From: Chinchilla lanigera
Taxonomy: Eukaryota > Chordata > Mammalia > Rodentia > Chinchillidae
Assembly: GCF_000276665.1 (NCBI RefSeq)
Contig: NW_004955417.1
Location: 25,917,578-25,981,577 of the forward strand
DNA: 64,000 nucleotides
Direction of reading: 5' to 3'
Every line of letters starts with the position of its first letter. Position 1 is the first letter of the stretch. Below, one piece after another: positions 11,780-22,031 of the stretch. The notes below the pieces were generated by a model. The model was given only the letters and a program-made list of their open reading frames with translations. It was not told the origin of the DNA and did no database searches. The position numbers and the translations under genes are program-made.

Positions 11780-12260
11780 TATTTGCAAACTTTCCCAGTG
11801 TAAATCTCGCCCTCGGGGCAGGGAGGCCCACGGGGTCTGGCGGGAGGGGAGCTGTCTGGAGGGGAGGCGGCTGCTCAGAAACCTCTGCGTGGCGGGGTGC
11901 CAAGAACGAGGGGCGAGCAGGCCAGGGCCACCGCCCTGCAGCGCCAGCACATTTTCATCTTCTGGAAATGTATAAATTAGACGTGCCTGGCCCTCAGAAG
12001 AAAACCCAAACAGATAAATCAACTCTGAACCGTCTGAGGAAGTAACTCAATTGAAAAGAAGCCTGTTTCCCACCGGCTGTGGGCCCGGCCCTTTCTCGGG
12101 TGGCTGGGAAGCAACTGTCTCTGCAGTTCTGAGCAAAGCTGCCAGCCCTGGGGGAGCAGAAGGGGGAGGGGCAGGGGCAGGGGAAAGGGAAGAGAGAGGG
12201 CAACAGTCATCCAGGCAGTCGTGCGCCAAGCATTGTGCCAAGTAAGGTACATATATGTCA
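11780..12260. other. GC-rich intron segment
   Basis: GC-rich, with scattered CpGs and a G-rich stretch (ggggcaggggcaggggaaa-like, about 12160-12190). No gene or repeat recognised. Confidence 0.4.
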
Positions 12261-12273
12261 TCACTAAAAGCAA

Positions 12274-12390
12274 AGCTGGTAGGGCGTGGTGGTGTACACC
12301 TGGCAACCCAGCACTTGAGGACAGCCAGGGCTACATAGTGAGACCCTGTCTCAAAAATCCAATAAATGAATGAATAAATGAATGAATAAG
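12274..12390 (+). repeat. Short B1 SINE with (AATG)n tail
   Basis: Internally deleted B1: 'gtagggcgtggtggtgtac', 'cccagcacttgagg', then 'gggctacatagtgagaccct' and 'gtctcaaaaatcc', followed by a tail of aatgaatg units (12362-12388). Confidence 0.82.
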
Positions 12391-12424
12391 TAGCAACACA
12401 GTGAGTAAAGGAATGAACAGCGGG

Positions 12425-12890
12425 GCCACCCCAAAATCCATATGCTGAAGTCCTCCTCCCCAGGGTGACTGCGTTTGGAGAACGGGTCTTGAAGGAACAG
12501 TAAGATAAGTGTGGCTATGACAGTGGGAGCCCTGTACATAGGGTCAGTGACCCCAAAAGAGAAACCAGAGAGTTCTCAACCTCTCCAAGCCTGCACCAAA
12601 AAGGAGGACATGTGCTGAGTGTGGTGGTAGAAACCTGTCATCCCAGCACTCGGGAGGCTGAGGCAGGACTGCCGCAAGTTTGAATCTAGCCCGGGCTACA
12701 CAGGGAGTTCAAAGCCAGCCTGAAGCACAAAGTGAAATCTTGTCTCAAAACAAAACAAAACAAAACTGAAACAAGCAGTCATGTGACAAGACTGCAAGAA
12801 GGACGATATCTACAAGCCAGGAAGGGCCCTTGCCAAAACCTGACCAGTCTGGACCCCTCACCTTGAACTCCCTGGGTTGTAGGGACACAT
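12425..12890 (+). repeat. MaLR-type LTR fossil interrupted by a SINE
   Basis: The first part ('catatgctgaagtcctcctc', 'gactgcgtttggagaacgg') and last part ('ctacaagccaggaagggccc', 'ccaaaacctgaccagtctgg') both follow the MLT1 pattern. They are separated by the B1 at 12612-12767, so the LTR is older than that B1. Confidence 0.6.
12612..12767 (+). repeat. B1 SINE nested in an LTR
   Basis: 'gctgagtgtggtggtagaaa', 'tcatcccagcactcgggagg', 'ttgtctcaaaacaaaac' tail. Inserted inside the MaLR fossil. Confidence 0.87.
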
Positions 12891-13759
12891 TTCCACTGTT
12901 CGGAATCCACAGTCAACCGTGCAGGCTGAACAGCTGGAAGCTGGAAGACTCTACACTCCCGAACACTGTGAACACTGACAAACACCCATGTGGAAAACTC
13001 CACACCACAAAGCTGCCTCATGCACAGAATTATTAGATGCTGTACAAATCACCTCTGTGTATTACCTTGCACCAAACAGTGCATAAGGTGTGTGTGAAAT
13101 GCAAATGAATCTCAGGTTTAGATCCCCTTCCCAAAGCAAGCTCATTCTGTATTTGCAAATATTCCAAATCCCAAATAATCCAAAATTTTAAATACTTCTG
13201 ACCCCAGACATTTTGCATGATGCGTTTTGCTTTGATTGGCTGACGTGCTCACATGCTTTAACCACTTTGTGGTAGCCATGTGAGCCCATGTTTCAGAGGA
13301 GACGCAGAGGCCAGAGGTGCTCAATTGCTCACGTCACAGAGACGCCCTCTGTGGTTCCACCCGACCGCCCTGGAACACGAACCCCAGTCGGTGAAAGGCT
13401 TGTTTCCGCCCTCGCGGTGAACACACTGCACTATCCGTCAGATGGTATTTTCCAGACTTTGCTTGCTTATTTTTAATTTGTATTGTTTCTGATTTGTTGG
13501 ATTTGGAAAGATTTCTTAGAAGGTGCCCTGACGATCACGCATGGATTCTAGCTGGTCGCCCGTATCATTCAGTGGAGAAGTGGAGGGAAGAGGACATACA
13601 GGCGATGAAGATGTGATACCCCTGTACCGACTGCCCTCCATGAACACAATCAGCATGGACTGCACACATGCGCTGAGCAGATTAAAAATTTTTAAAAATG
13701 TAACGTATGTATTTAGAAACTCCCAAAGAGAAAAAGTGTAAAACATAAGCGTAAGAAGT

Positions 13760-14320
13760 GTGGGGCAGGAAGCATTGCAGGTGAGCTGCTGAGCACTCCG
13801 CACCAGGAGCCAGGGCAGCGGCGCTCTGTCACGGGGCATCGAGGCCTGAGGCCAACGGCAGCTCTGCAAAACCACGGGGGACACCAGGCCAGGCCCTCAC
13901 TGCGCAGATCTCGGCCACCACCCAGCCTGGAGAGGGGGACGGCTTCCAGGCCAGCACTTCCCAGCTGCAGCCCACGGCAGGAACCCCTGGAGGGCATATG
14001 ACGTCACAGCTCCCCGAGTCCCCGGTTCCGAAGAGATCCCTTGACTGACACATTCCGGGGGACCCCAAGGCCACACTCTGAGCCCCTCGCTGAGCCGCTG
14101 GCAGACACAGCAGCTCCTGATGCTGTCCACGACTCGTCCTGCGTGGCTGTGTGTCTTGGGGAACACCTCCTTTGGTGGCTACCGGCTGAGGGCTCAGGGA
14201 GAGATGTGTATGACACACTGGGCTGTTCTCAAAGGCACGAAACTCTGGAAATAAGAACCTGCCCTGGGGCCTGCAGAGAACGTGGGTATCAGCGGCAAGA
14301 ATCAGTCTCACATCCATCTC
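13760..14320. other. GC-rich intron segment, no gene recognised
   Basis: GC-rich with moderate CpG and long open frames on both strands, which are expected by chance at this composition. No frame resembles a known protein, and no splice-bounded exon was identified. Confidence 0.4.
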
Positions 14321-14324
14321 CTAG

Positions 14325-14460
14325 GGTGTGACTCTGACTGAGTCTTCCCTTAATGGCTTGGTTCCTCAGTTTATTTACCTGGAAATAGTACTCAAACCTT
14401 AACTTCACAGGGGTGTAGGGTTACATGCGGTAACCTGGGTACTATGTTTGCCAGATGCTG
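14325..14460 (+). repeat. MIR SINE fossil
   Basis: Pattern 'tgactctgactgagtcttcc', 'ttcctcagtttatttacctg', 'aaatagtactcaaaccttaa' follows the MIR core and 3' part. Confidence 0.65.
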
Positions 14461-14536
14461 GTTGAAAATATTCCCGACTTCTGACCGTGGACTGCTGAGT
14501 CATGACAGCCACAGCAGGGTTCTGAGGGCTTAAATC

Positions 14537-14539
<3 letters not shown>

Positions 14540-14585
<46 letters not shown>
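14540..14585 (+). repeat. (TG)n microsatellite
   Basis: About 22 uninterrupted TG units. It adjoins the A-tail end of the antisense B1-dID at 14586, as is common when SINE tails seed microsatellites. Confidence 0.97.
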
Positions 14586-14586
<1 letters not shown>

Positions 14587-14915
14587 TGGGGACTGAACCC
14601 AGGGAGTGCTGAGCACCACTCCCATTCCCTTTTTATTCTGAGACAAGGTCTCACGAAATCACCTACCCTGAGGTGGTGCATGTCTGTAATCCCAGCACTT
14701 GGGAGGCTGAGGCAGGAAGATTGCTATTTCAGGCCAGCCTGGGCTACAAAGTAAGTTCAAGGCCAGCCTGAACCACATTGTGAGACCCTGTCTCAAAAAA
14801 TGAAAGGAAATCAAAACAAAACAAAACATTGCCCAGACTGGCCTCAAACTTGTGCTGCTCACCTCAGTCTTCCAAGCAGCTGGGACTATAGGCAGGTACT
14901 GCGTCCATCTGAGAA
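14586..14915 (-). repeat. Antisense B1-dID SINE split by a second SINE
   Basis: The left part (14586-14667) is an antisense ID tail ('ggggactgaacccagggagt') plus the start of the antisense B1 ('gagacaaggtctcacga'). The right part (14826-14915) continues 'gcccagactggcctcaaact' to 'agctgggactataggcagg'. A plus-strand B1 lies between them. Confidence 0.85.
14668..14825 (+). repeat. B1 SINE nested in an older antisense SINE
   Basis: 'gaggtggtgcatgtctgtaa', 'tcccagcacttgggaggctg', 'gagaccctgtctcaaaaaat', then an aaaac-rich tail. It interrupts the outer minus-strand SINE, so it is the younger of the two. Confidence 0.9.
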
Positions 14916-15269
14916 CCTTAGTCTTAATAAGTAGCTACTGACCCTGAAATTGGGCAAGTTTGCCAAGTCCAACAGACTCCACTTGGCCTTGATCCATGCC
15001 CCATGAGGGATCTGCCACTGATTTACTGCCCTCTTGATCTATTTTGCAAATGGTATTACCATGGCCTTCTTGGTAATGTCACCCAGGGTGATTAATTAGT
15101 AGACATTCTGTAATAAAATTCTAAGACACGGCTCTATAGCTGTAAATAAAAATTAAGCCATACACTTAAGACTTCTGCATAGTAGTCTTTGTAAATTAAA
15201 CCTCAAAGATATTTAAAATGACTTTAAACAAACAGACAAGGCGCCACTCCTTTAGAAATAGTGAAGTCG

Positions 15270-15645
15270 GTATCACCAACTAGACAATGCGCACACCCGA
15301 GTGCGCTGTGTAACAGTCAGCGCACCATAACTACACGGAACACCAGAGGGAAGGAGTGAGGCACGCAGGGAGCCCCAGTCACGGTCAGCGCGGAAGCAGA
15401 TGGAAATTCCCGTTGCCTCTGCAGTGCAAGAGTCCACTTCTCCCGGAGGGTTCTCCTCTGCTTCCAGCGCCGATCCTTCGGCCAGCAGCCCACCCTCGGT
15501 CCTGCTCCCCGCAGAGCCTCAGCTGAGAGGGGAGAACAGCCGCGTCTCCGCCTCCACTGGGAGCCCCGCCCTCCACAGCTGCGCCTTGCAAGTCCAGCCT
15601 GGAGCTGCAGGGAGGCGCGGGTGGCGTGAATCGTTGTTTTCACAG
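15270..15645. other. Small CpG-rich block
   Basis: Noticeably more CpG than its surroundings (for example 'gcgcacacccgagtgcgctg', 'agccgcgtctccgcctcc'). It lies deep in the intron with no recognised exon. It could be a small orphan CpG island or merely GC-rich intron. Confidence 0.4.
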
Positions 15646-15650
15646 TTTGC

Positions 15651-16180
15651 TTTCTAAAAATCCTCAAAAAACTAAGACTAGAAATTCCGTTTGACTGAGG
15701 AATTCCCCTTGTGGGTGTCTTCCTGAAGGCGTTAAAGACATCAAAGGACAGGGAGCCATGCACACCTGTGTTCGCGGCAGCAGAACTCACAACAGCTACT
15801 ACATCTTGGAAGCGGCCTCGATGTCCCTCAACAGATAAAGAAGATATGGCATTTACACACCGTGGAGTACTACTCTGCCATTAAAAGGACAGACTTGAGG
15901 TATTCATAGGGAAATGGATGCGCCTTGAGATCATAATGTTAAGTGAAATAAATCAGACACATGGCTTAAATATAAATAAATGAAACAGCAAAATAATAGA
16001 TAACAGGTCTTTCTCAAATGGGAAGGGGCCAAAGCACAGAGTTGGGACATATGAAAAAATAATGAAGACGTGCATGTCCAGGTACCAGCTCCCCGTGGGG
16101 AATGTGATTACGTACTGCAAACATGGACCAATAAGCAAACATTTTAAAAAGAAACAAGCACAAAGTCCTTTCCTAGGTGC
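15651..16180 (+). mobile_element. L1 3' fragment (end of ORF2)
   Basis: Follows the end of L1 ORF2: 'aatcctcaaaaaactaagac', 'gatgtccctcaacagataaa', 'ccgtggagtactactctgcc', 'atgttaagtgaaataaatca'. The reading frame is broken by stops. 5'-truncated, plus strand. Confidence 0.85.
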
Positions 16181-17039
16181 TGCATCCGGCGAGAAGCTGA
16201 CCAGGACCCATAAGCCACAACGGCTGATGCCCAAGCCCACAGATCTGTTCCACACCCATTTCACCGGAGCGCACTTCCCTGGGTCCTCGAAGATGATGCC
16301 GCCCGGGTGTGCTCACAGACGAGCTGGGAAGCAGGCGGGGAGAGCGCTCAGCGGGCTAAAGCCCCTTTCTGGTGGGAGAGAGAGAAGGACACTGAGGCCC
16401 AGCTCCTGCGCTTCCAGGCTGCTGCTCAGGAACAGAGAGAGAGCTCCCCGCTAGCTGGGGGGATGAAGGAAGAAGGAATACCATGGCAGAGCCACCCGGA
16501 CACCCTCTGTGTCCCGGCCAGCAGCCGGAGTTCAGAGTAATACGAGCTCTAATTCTACCATGGCATGCAGGGCGGATGCCGCCCAAGTGAGCTTCATTCT
16601 ATAGCTCAGCTGTGAGGCTGGGTGGTTTAGGAGGGGGACGGTGGACGGTGAGTTGAGGACTCTTTAGCTTTAGGTTGTAGCTACTGATTTCTTTGCACAG
16701 CACCTTCCGCTGTAAATGACCACAGTCCTGCACTTGTAGGAGTTTCCTTTGTCTTTTCCGCACCTGGTGCATGTTTATGGTTTCAGGCTGTCCTGTGCTT
16801 TGTGCACTGCCCAGACCTGGCATCCCTGAACCTGGTACAGGTACTCTCAGGGCTCCTGAGCCACCTGCAGTGCCCCAGATCTCAGTCACGATTTCTGTGT
16901 GCAACTCTCCTGTGGGGGCCTTGCCTTTAACGGCTGACGCCTGTCACTTTCTTCAGCAGTGGCCTTGAGCTTGCTGAGCTTGCATAGCCTGAAGAGGCTA
17001 TGTATTAGCTTTCCCCTCACTGGATACAATGCCCGATGC

Positions 17040-17340
17040 TCACAACTTCAAGGAGGCGGGGCTTAACTTAGCTTAACTTAGCTGAGTCTTTTCAGCTCAG
17101 AGTTTGGGGGTTTCAGTCCATGTGAGTTAGTTCCAAGGCAGGAACATCACGGCAGAAGGGCATGGCAGAGCAAAGCTGCTTCCTTCATGGTGGCTGGGGG
17201 ATCAGGACCAGAGAGGAACGGGTGAGGGGCCATGTGTAGTACCCAAGGCTCTGCCTCCCTGCCCTGCCCCGACACACCCAGGAGTGAGCTCTACTGATCT
17301 GCCAGGTACATCTTAATCCGATGATGTTGATATAACAGGA
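17040..17340 (-). repeat. MaLR-type LTR fossil, antisense
   Basis: 'ggtttcagtccatgtgagtt', 'ttccaaggcaggaacatcac', 'ggcatggcagagcaaagctg' match the antisense middle of the same LTR group seen at 10594 and 58100. It begins with a duplicated 'agcttaactt'. Confidence 0.55.
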
Positions 17341-17384
17341 TTAATGGCTAATTCACAGTGTGGTTTGTACTGAATGTGTAGGGC

Positions 17385-17550
17385 AGAGCTGACCAATAGA
17401 ACTTTTGGTGGTGATGGAATGTTCTAGATCTCTGCTGTCCAAAATGGTGGCCAATAGCCCCATGTGGCTGTTGAGGACTTGAAGTGCAGTAAGACCAAGA
17501 AGTGAAATTTTAATTTTATTTACATGTAATGTGCTTAAATAGCCACACAA
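17385..17550 (+). repeat. Ancient DNA-transposon fossil (MER-type)
   Basis: 'gatggaatgttctagatctc', 'tgctgtccaaaatggtggcc', 'catgtggctgttgaggactt' correspond to a widespread placental MER repeat with internal palindromic symmetry. Family name not certain. Confidence 0.6.
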
Positions 17551-17899
17551 AGCTAAGATGTCAGGAGTGCAGCTCCTGAGCTCCTGAGAGCGTCGGGCGT
17601 CAGCTGAGAACTGGCACGCACCATTGGCTTCACTCTTCCTAGGCTTCTTCTCTGCCCTTGCAGGTTTCTCCTGGGAGCTCCTGCTTTATAATTCACTCTG
17701 CCTCAGTCCTAGTCCTTTCCCAGCTGTGGGAGCCGGGCTCAGCAAGCATAGCCTTCCCTCCAGGGCTCGCTGAGGCTCTGACGTCCCCCTGCTGAACCTG
17801 GAGACATGACGGAAGAGCTGAGAAAGCGGCCACCCCTGAGGAGCCATTACCTCTTCCTGCCGCCCAGGACTCTGCATCCTTGTGGAAATCTGACTTCAC

Positions 17900-18655
17900 T
17901 TTCATCTACGTCTTCTCTGGGTCACTGCTTGGGTTTGGCAGCCTCCTTTCGGACTGCTGTTATGCTAAACCCAAGGTAAAAACATCTTCCCACATCACAT
18001 CCATGACTCTTCCCAGCTACAATGGCTGCCAGCGCTCCCCGTGTTCAGCTCTCCAAGGTAGGACAGGGCAGAATAAAGTCCTCCCCAGGCCGCGTGCCTG
18101 TGTCACCCTCCACGGGCACCAGAGCACAGGCGTCTGAGTCACACAGCCCAGAACTGCAGGGCGCATTCACTGGGGAAAAATTTCTCAACTCTTCTGAGCC
18201 CTGGGTCCTGATACGTGAGAGTCGCATGCAGACGCAGGTCTTGCAGAAGGGGTTGGGGCACTGCAGGACGCAACTTGTGTGTCCTCGGCCACCGGTCACT
18301 GCCCAGGCCGTGCCTGCTGCTCCGGCGGGCACACAGTGCTGTGTGAAGCAGGTCCTCTGGGCCACCTCCCCCTCTCCAAGCAAAGCCCAGGCCCCTCTCT
18401 GCAGCTCCCACTCCTCCCTCTGGAGACTTCTCCCTGGGCTCAATCTAAGCACTGCTTCCACTGTGAGGAGCAGCCTCCCTCCAGGGCAGGCAGCTTTTAT
18501 TGTCCTCGCCCCAAAGGGCCCTTGTGGAACTCTGCACCGTGCCCGTCTCTGCGGCTTCAGGTGGGCATGGCCTGGTGACAACAGGTCCACACACTTGAGC
18601 TTTACCCCTTTCCCCCATTATAACTCCTGGCACATACTCAATGAATTACACGAGT
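17900..18655. other. GC-rich intron segment with long chance open frames
   Basis: Long overlapping open frames occur on both strands (up to 211 codons on plus at 18022-18657). None resembles a known protein, and the region shows no exon-like borders or codon pattern I trust. Confidence 0.4.
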
Positions 18656-18667
18656 AAATGTTAAGGA

Positions 18668-18716
18668 ACGAATGGATGGATGGATGGACGGACGGACAGA
18701 TGGATGGATGGATGGA
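18668..18716 (+). repeat. (ATGG)n microsatellite
   Basis: Runs of atgg units interrupted by acgg variants (gacggacggac). Imperfect tetranucleotide array. Confidence 0.95.
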
Positions 18717-19192
18717 AAATCAAGCTCTATTAGTCCAAATGCTCAGAAACTACAAGATAAACCAATGTACTAGGGTTAATTTTACTTTCAAGTTGCCTGA
18801 GAAATATCCTAGAAATTACTGCTTTTTTGTTTTTCTTTTAAGACAAGGTCTCACTATGTAGCCCAGGCTGGCCTTGAACCTGTAGTGATCCTGTTACCGT
18901 TGAGTGGGCCAGAAATAGCACAGGCTTTTGTGTAGTCAAGGGAAGAACTGCAGGTAGCTGCGTTTGTTGAGGATGGCGGGGGCAGCAGAAACAGGGGGAG
19001 GGCAAAGGGAACAGGAGTGAAGGGAAAAGGGACGCGAGGACGGAGGGGAAGGACAGGGCTCACTCCCTCAGGCTCCGGCTGTCTCGTGGGTCCCAGGCCA
19101 GTGGGCCAAGGCACCGCCCCTGTGAGCTCAGCAGTCTGCAGCTCACTCAGCCCCAGCCTGAATGCGCATTAGGGTGGTGTTGGGTTTTGGTG

Positions 19193-19392
19193 GAAGGGAG
19201 GAGGGAAGGGAAGGGNNNNNNNNNNNNNNNNNNNNNNNNNNNNNNNNNNNNNNNNNNNNNNNNNNNNNNNNNNNNNNNNNNNNNNNNNNNNNNNNNNNNN
19301 NNNNNNNNNNNNNNNNNNNNNNNNNNNNNNNNNNNNNNNNNNNNAGGGAAGGGAAGGGAAGGGAAGGGGAGAAGGGAAGGGAAGGGAAGGGG
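19193..19392 (+). repeat. (AAGGG)n array containing an assembly gap
   Basis: Units of aaggg run up to the gap on the left (to 19215) and from 19345 to 19392 on the right. The true array length is unknown. Confidence 0.93.
19216..19344. other. Assembly gap (129 N)
   Basis: Undetermined bases inside the AAGGG array. The number of Ns may be an estimate. Confidence 1.
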
Positions 19393-20547
19393 CTTACACA
19401 GCTTCCCCTCTTAGGGTTAGGGAAGCCTGGATGCGCGTTAGGGCGGTACGGGCTTACAGCTAAAGAGAGTGACTCAGCTCCCTTGTTTCTAACTACTAAT
19501 CCTCCTGCCTCAGCCCCCTAAGTGCTGGAATGACAGGCCTGAACCACCAAGCCCAGATTATTTCAACTCTTGTCCCTGAAAGCTATTCCAGGAGGCAGGA
19601 GTCCGAGCTCCCTTCGCAGCGACTGGAACACAGCTCGCGGCTGCCCTTTCTTTGGTTTCACTTGTGGGCATGCCTCAGAATGGAAATATCAGAGCCAGAT
19701 GATGGGGAAGGATGGTAAACTGTAGGAAGTGACAGAGGTTGGGCTGAACTCGAATGCCCCGGGGTGTAGCCCTGATCCATACGAACATTTTAAGTTGCTT
19801 CGATTCTGATTACTGAGGCTTTATCACCTTGCTGTATTATGCAGTACTTCCCGGCCATCTAACCCAGCTCTCGGTTTGGGAAAACCTCGTCTATTTCTGT
19901 ACCACCGGGAGCAATCATTTCCGCCTTCAGGTCAGCTCTGCAGGTCCCATTACCAACCCTGGCAGGGAGTGAGAGGAGTTTAAGGAGTTTCCTCCACCCT
20001 TTTGGTCTTGTGCCACCTTGTGTGTTCCCACGGGTCCCGTTCCCTTCCCTGCACCTGAGCCTGACAGCAGCGACGTCCCTGTCCCCGCCTTTCTCCTTCT
20101 CGGACCAGGAACTGTCTGGTTTCTGCCTGTCCCCTGCACAGGGCGATGCCCCAAAGCTAAGTGCGCAACGCTACATCTCTTCCCGGAGTTTGTTCTCCAT
20201 CATCCAGCAGTTCACTGAATGTGTGCAGATCAGGACTGTCAAGCGCTGTGCTGGGAAGGCCACAAGTACCGTTAACAGGCGCAGCTTCCAGGGAAAAGGA
20301 CAGCAGTGCGGACGGCCTGAAAGCAGCCCACTGTCATAGCGCACACCCAGAAGAGCTGCCTGTAGAAGCGAGCTCAGGCATTGGGCAGCTGCTTGGAGGC
20401 AAGACTCAGATCTGATGGACTTTTGTTCTCAAGACAGAGGCCTTCAGAGAAAGGAAAGAACAGGGTGCACTTAGACTACATTTCAGGTCGTGGCTGCTGT
20501 GAACAATCTCTCTCTCTTTCTTTCTCCCCCTCCTTTATCTCCCCTCC

Positions 20548-20748
20548 TTACACTAGGGAATGAACACGGGGCCTTTGCACTGCTTTGCACTGAGTTACAT
20601 CTCTATCCCTTTTAACATTTTACGAAAATTTTGAGATGCTATGTCACTAAGTCACTAAGTTGCATAAACTGAGATCACGGTTGTGATCCTCCTGCCTCAG
20701 CCTCCCACAGTCCTGGGATTACAGCTGTGTGCTGCCAGCCTTGGCTAG
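20548..20748 (-). repeat. Antisense B1-dID SINE
   Basis: ID half ('agggaatgaacacggggcct', 'tgcactgagttacatctct') followed by B1 half ('gagatgctatgtcactaag', 'cctcctgcctcagcctccc', 'tgggattacagctgtgtgct'). It abuts the L1 at 20750. Confidence 0.82.
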
Positions 20749-20749
20749 A

Positions 20750-21620
20750 GATATCCCTTTGAGATCCTAACTTTAATTCCTCTGGATATATACCCAGCCA
20801 TGGGGCTGTTAAATCAGATGATAGTTTTATGTTTAATTTTTGGAGGAATCACCATATATCCCCACCAATCTGTGCAAGGGTTCCCTTTTCTCCACATTTT
20901 TGCCAACACTTGTTATCTTTGAACTTTTTTACATTCAGTACTAGGGCTGATCTTTAACTCTTCCATCTACATGAAGGTGGGTGGGGTATGGTTTAAGACA
21001 AGGGTCCAACTCAGTCCTTTTGCACATGGGTGCCCACTTTCCCTGGCACCTTTGTTGAAGGACTGTCCTTTCTCCATGTGCCTTCTGGACACCCTGGCCA
21101 AAGATCATCTGACCACACACAAAGAATGGATTTATTTCTGGGCATTCTGTTTTCTTCCATGAGCCTGTATATTTATATGCTGGTACCACACACTTTTGAT
21201 GACTGTGGCTTTGTAATATATTTTTAAATCACTGGGTGTGATGCCCCTGAATGTCCATCAATAAGGACAATATAGTATTTATAGACATTGGACTATTACT
21301 CTGCCTTGAAAAAGAAAGAAATCTTGCCATTTTGATCACATGGGCGAGATTAAATGGCACTATGCTTGGGGAGAGAAGACAGGCAGAGAGGATCAAAAGC
21401 ACGGGGGTTTCAGAGTCTGAGGGATCTGCAGGAGTTGCGCTCAGACCTATAGAAGCAGGAGAACCACGGTTCCCAGGGCTGGGGGAGGGTGAGAGGCAGG
21501 GCAGCACTGGCCGAAGAGTACCAAGCTCCACTCCTGCAAGGTGAGTCCAGCTCTGTGGTGCTGACAGCACCGGGTCACAGACTGAATACCTGCTCAAGAG
21601 GGCAGACTTGTGTGTTTTTA
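20750..21620 (+). mobile_element. L1 3' fragment with inverted 5' segment (twin-priming structure)
   Basis: Positions 20750-21240 read as antisense L1 ORF2 ('ctctggatatatacccagcc', 'ggaggaatcaccatatatcc', 'tgggcattctgttttcttcc'). From about 21245 the sequence is sense-strand L1 ('aatgtccatcaataaggac', 'ggactattactctgccttga') running into a 3' UTR-like part. The left end of the inverted part lies only about 50 L1 bases upstream of where the sense part begins, the layout produced by twin priming. All frames are decayed. Confidence 0.82.
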
Positions 21621-22031
21621 TCACTCAGAAATAAAGCAGATAAAGGCAGAAGCAGTGTTTGGGAGCGATGGGTCTGTCTCCAGTACTGCTCCCTGACACA
21701 GCGTGGCACTGACTCCGGCCACGGTTTTGAGGGTGTGACTTCTACAGTTGCGCACGTTAATATGTACGGTGTTCTGCAGGTCCATCACATAAAGATGCTG
21801 TATTTCACAGGAGTCATAAGTGGGCACTGCCAATACTAGAGAAAGGAAGACAGAGCCTAACCCTAAGTGCGAATTAGTCTATCCGGCTGTAAGCTGTGTG
21901 GCTTTATTTTTTAGGGGTTCCCAGTTTCTGCTACAATACGTGGCAACTGCAGGATGTGCTGAAATAATCGAATCCATCAGAATCACCTCAAAGTGCGGCC
22001 ACAGCCCACCCAGGCCCACGGCCGAGGCTAC

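Larger units (their letters stand above)
18893..19503. other. Uncharacterised segment inserted in a B1, containing the gap
   Basis: Purine-rich at first (18930-19055), then a GC-rich block, then an AAGGG array with the assembly gap, then a second GC-rich block. It has no TG...CA ends and no poly(A), so the mobile class is not evident. Size is uncertain because of the gap. Confidence 0.5.
18820..19560 (-). repeat. Antisense B1 SINE split into two halves by a ~611-bp insertion
   Basis: The left half (18820-18892) reads 'agacaaggtctcactatgta' to 'cttgaacctgtagtgatcct'. The right half (19504-19560) resumes exactly with 'cctgcctcagccccctaagt' to 'accaccaagcccag'. Joined, they form a normal antisense B1. 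The sequence atcct occurs at both junctions (18888-18892 and 19499-19503), as expected of a short target duplication. Confidence 0.78.
765..22031 (-). other. SNTB1: SNTB1 intron between the two PH2 exons (21,267 nt)
   Basis: A complete phase-2 GT-AG intron on the minus strand, starting gtagcc at 22031 and ending tctctccag at 765. It carries SINEs, MIR/L2 fossils, MaLR LTRs, two L1 3' ends, a hAT MITE, several microsatellites and the only assembly gap. No open frame inside it resembles a known protein. Confidence 0.93.

Noticed and set aside
13829..14317. 162-codon minus-strand open frame
   Set aside because: Lies in a GC-rich intron block with open frames in several phases; does not match any syntrophin segment.
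18022..18657. 211-codon plus-strand open frame
   Set aside because: GC-rich region with similarly long frames on the opposite strand; no recognisable protein and no exon borders.
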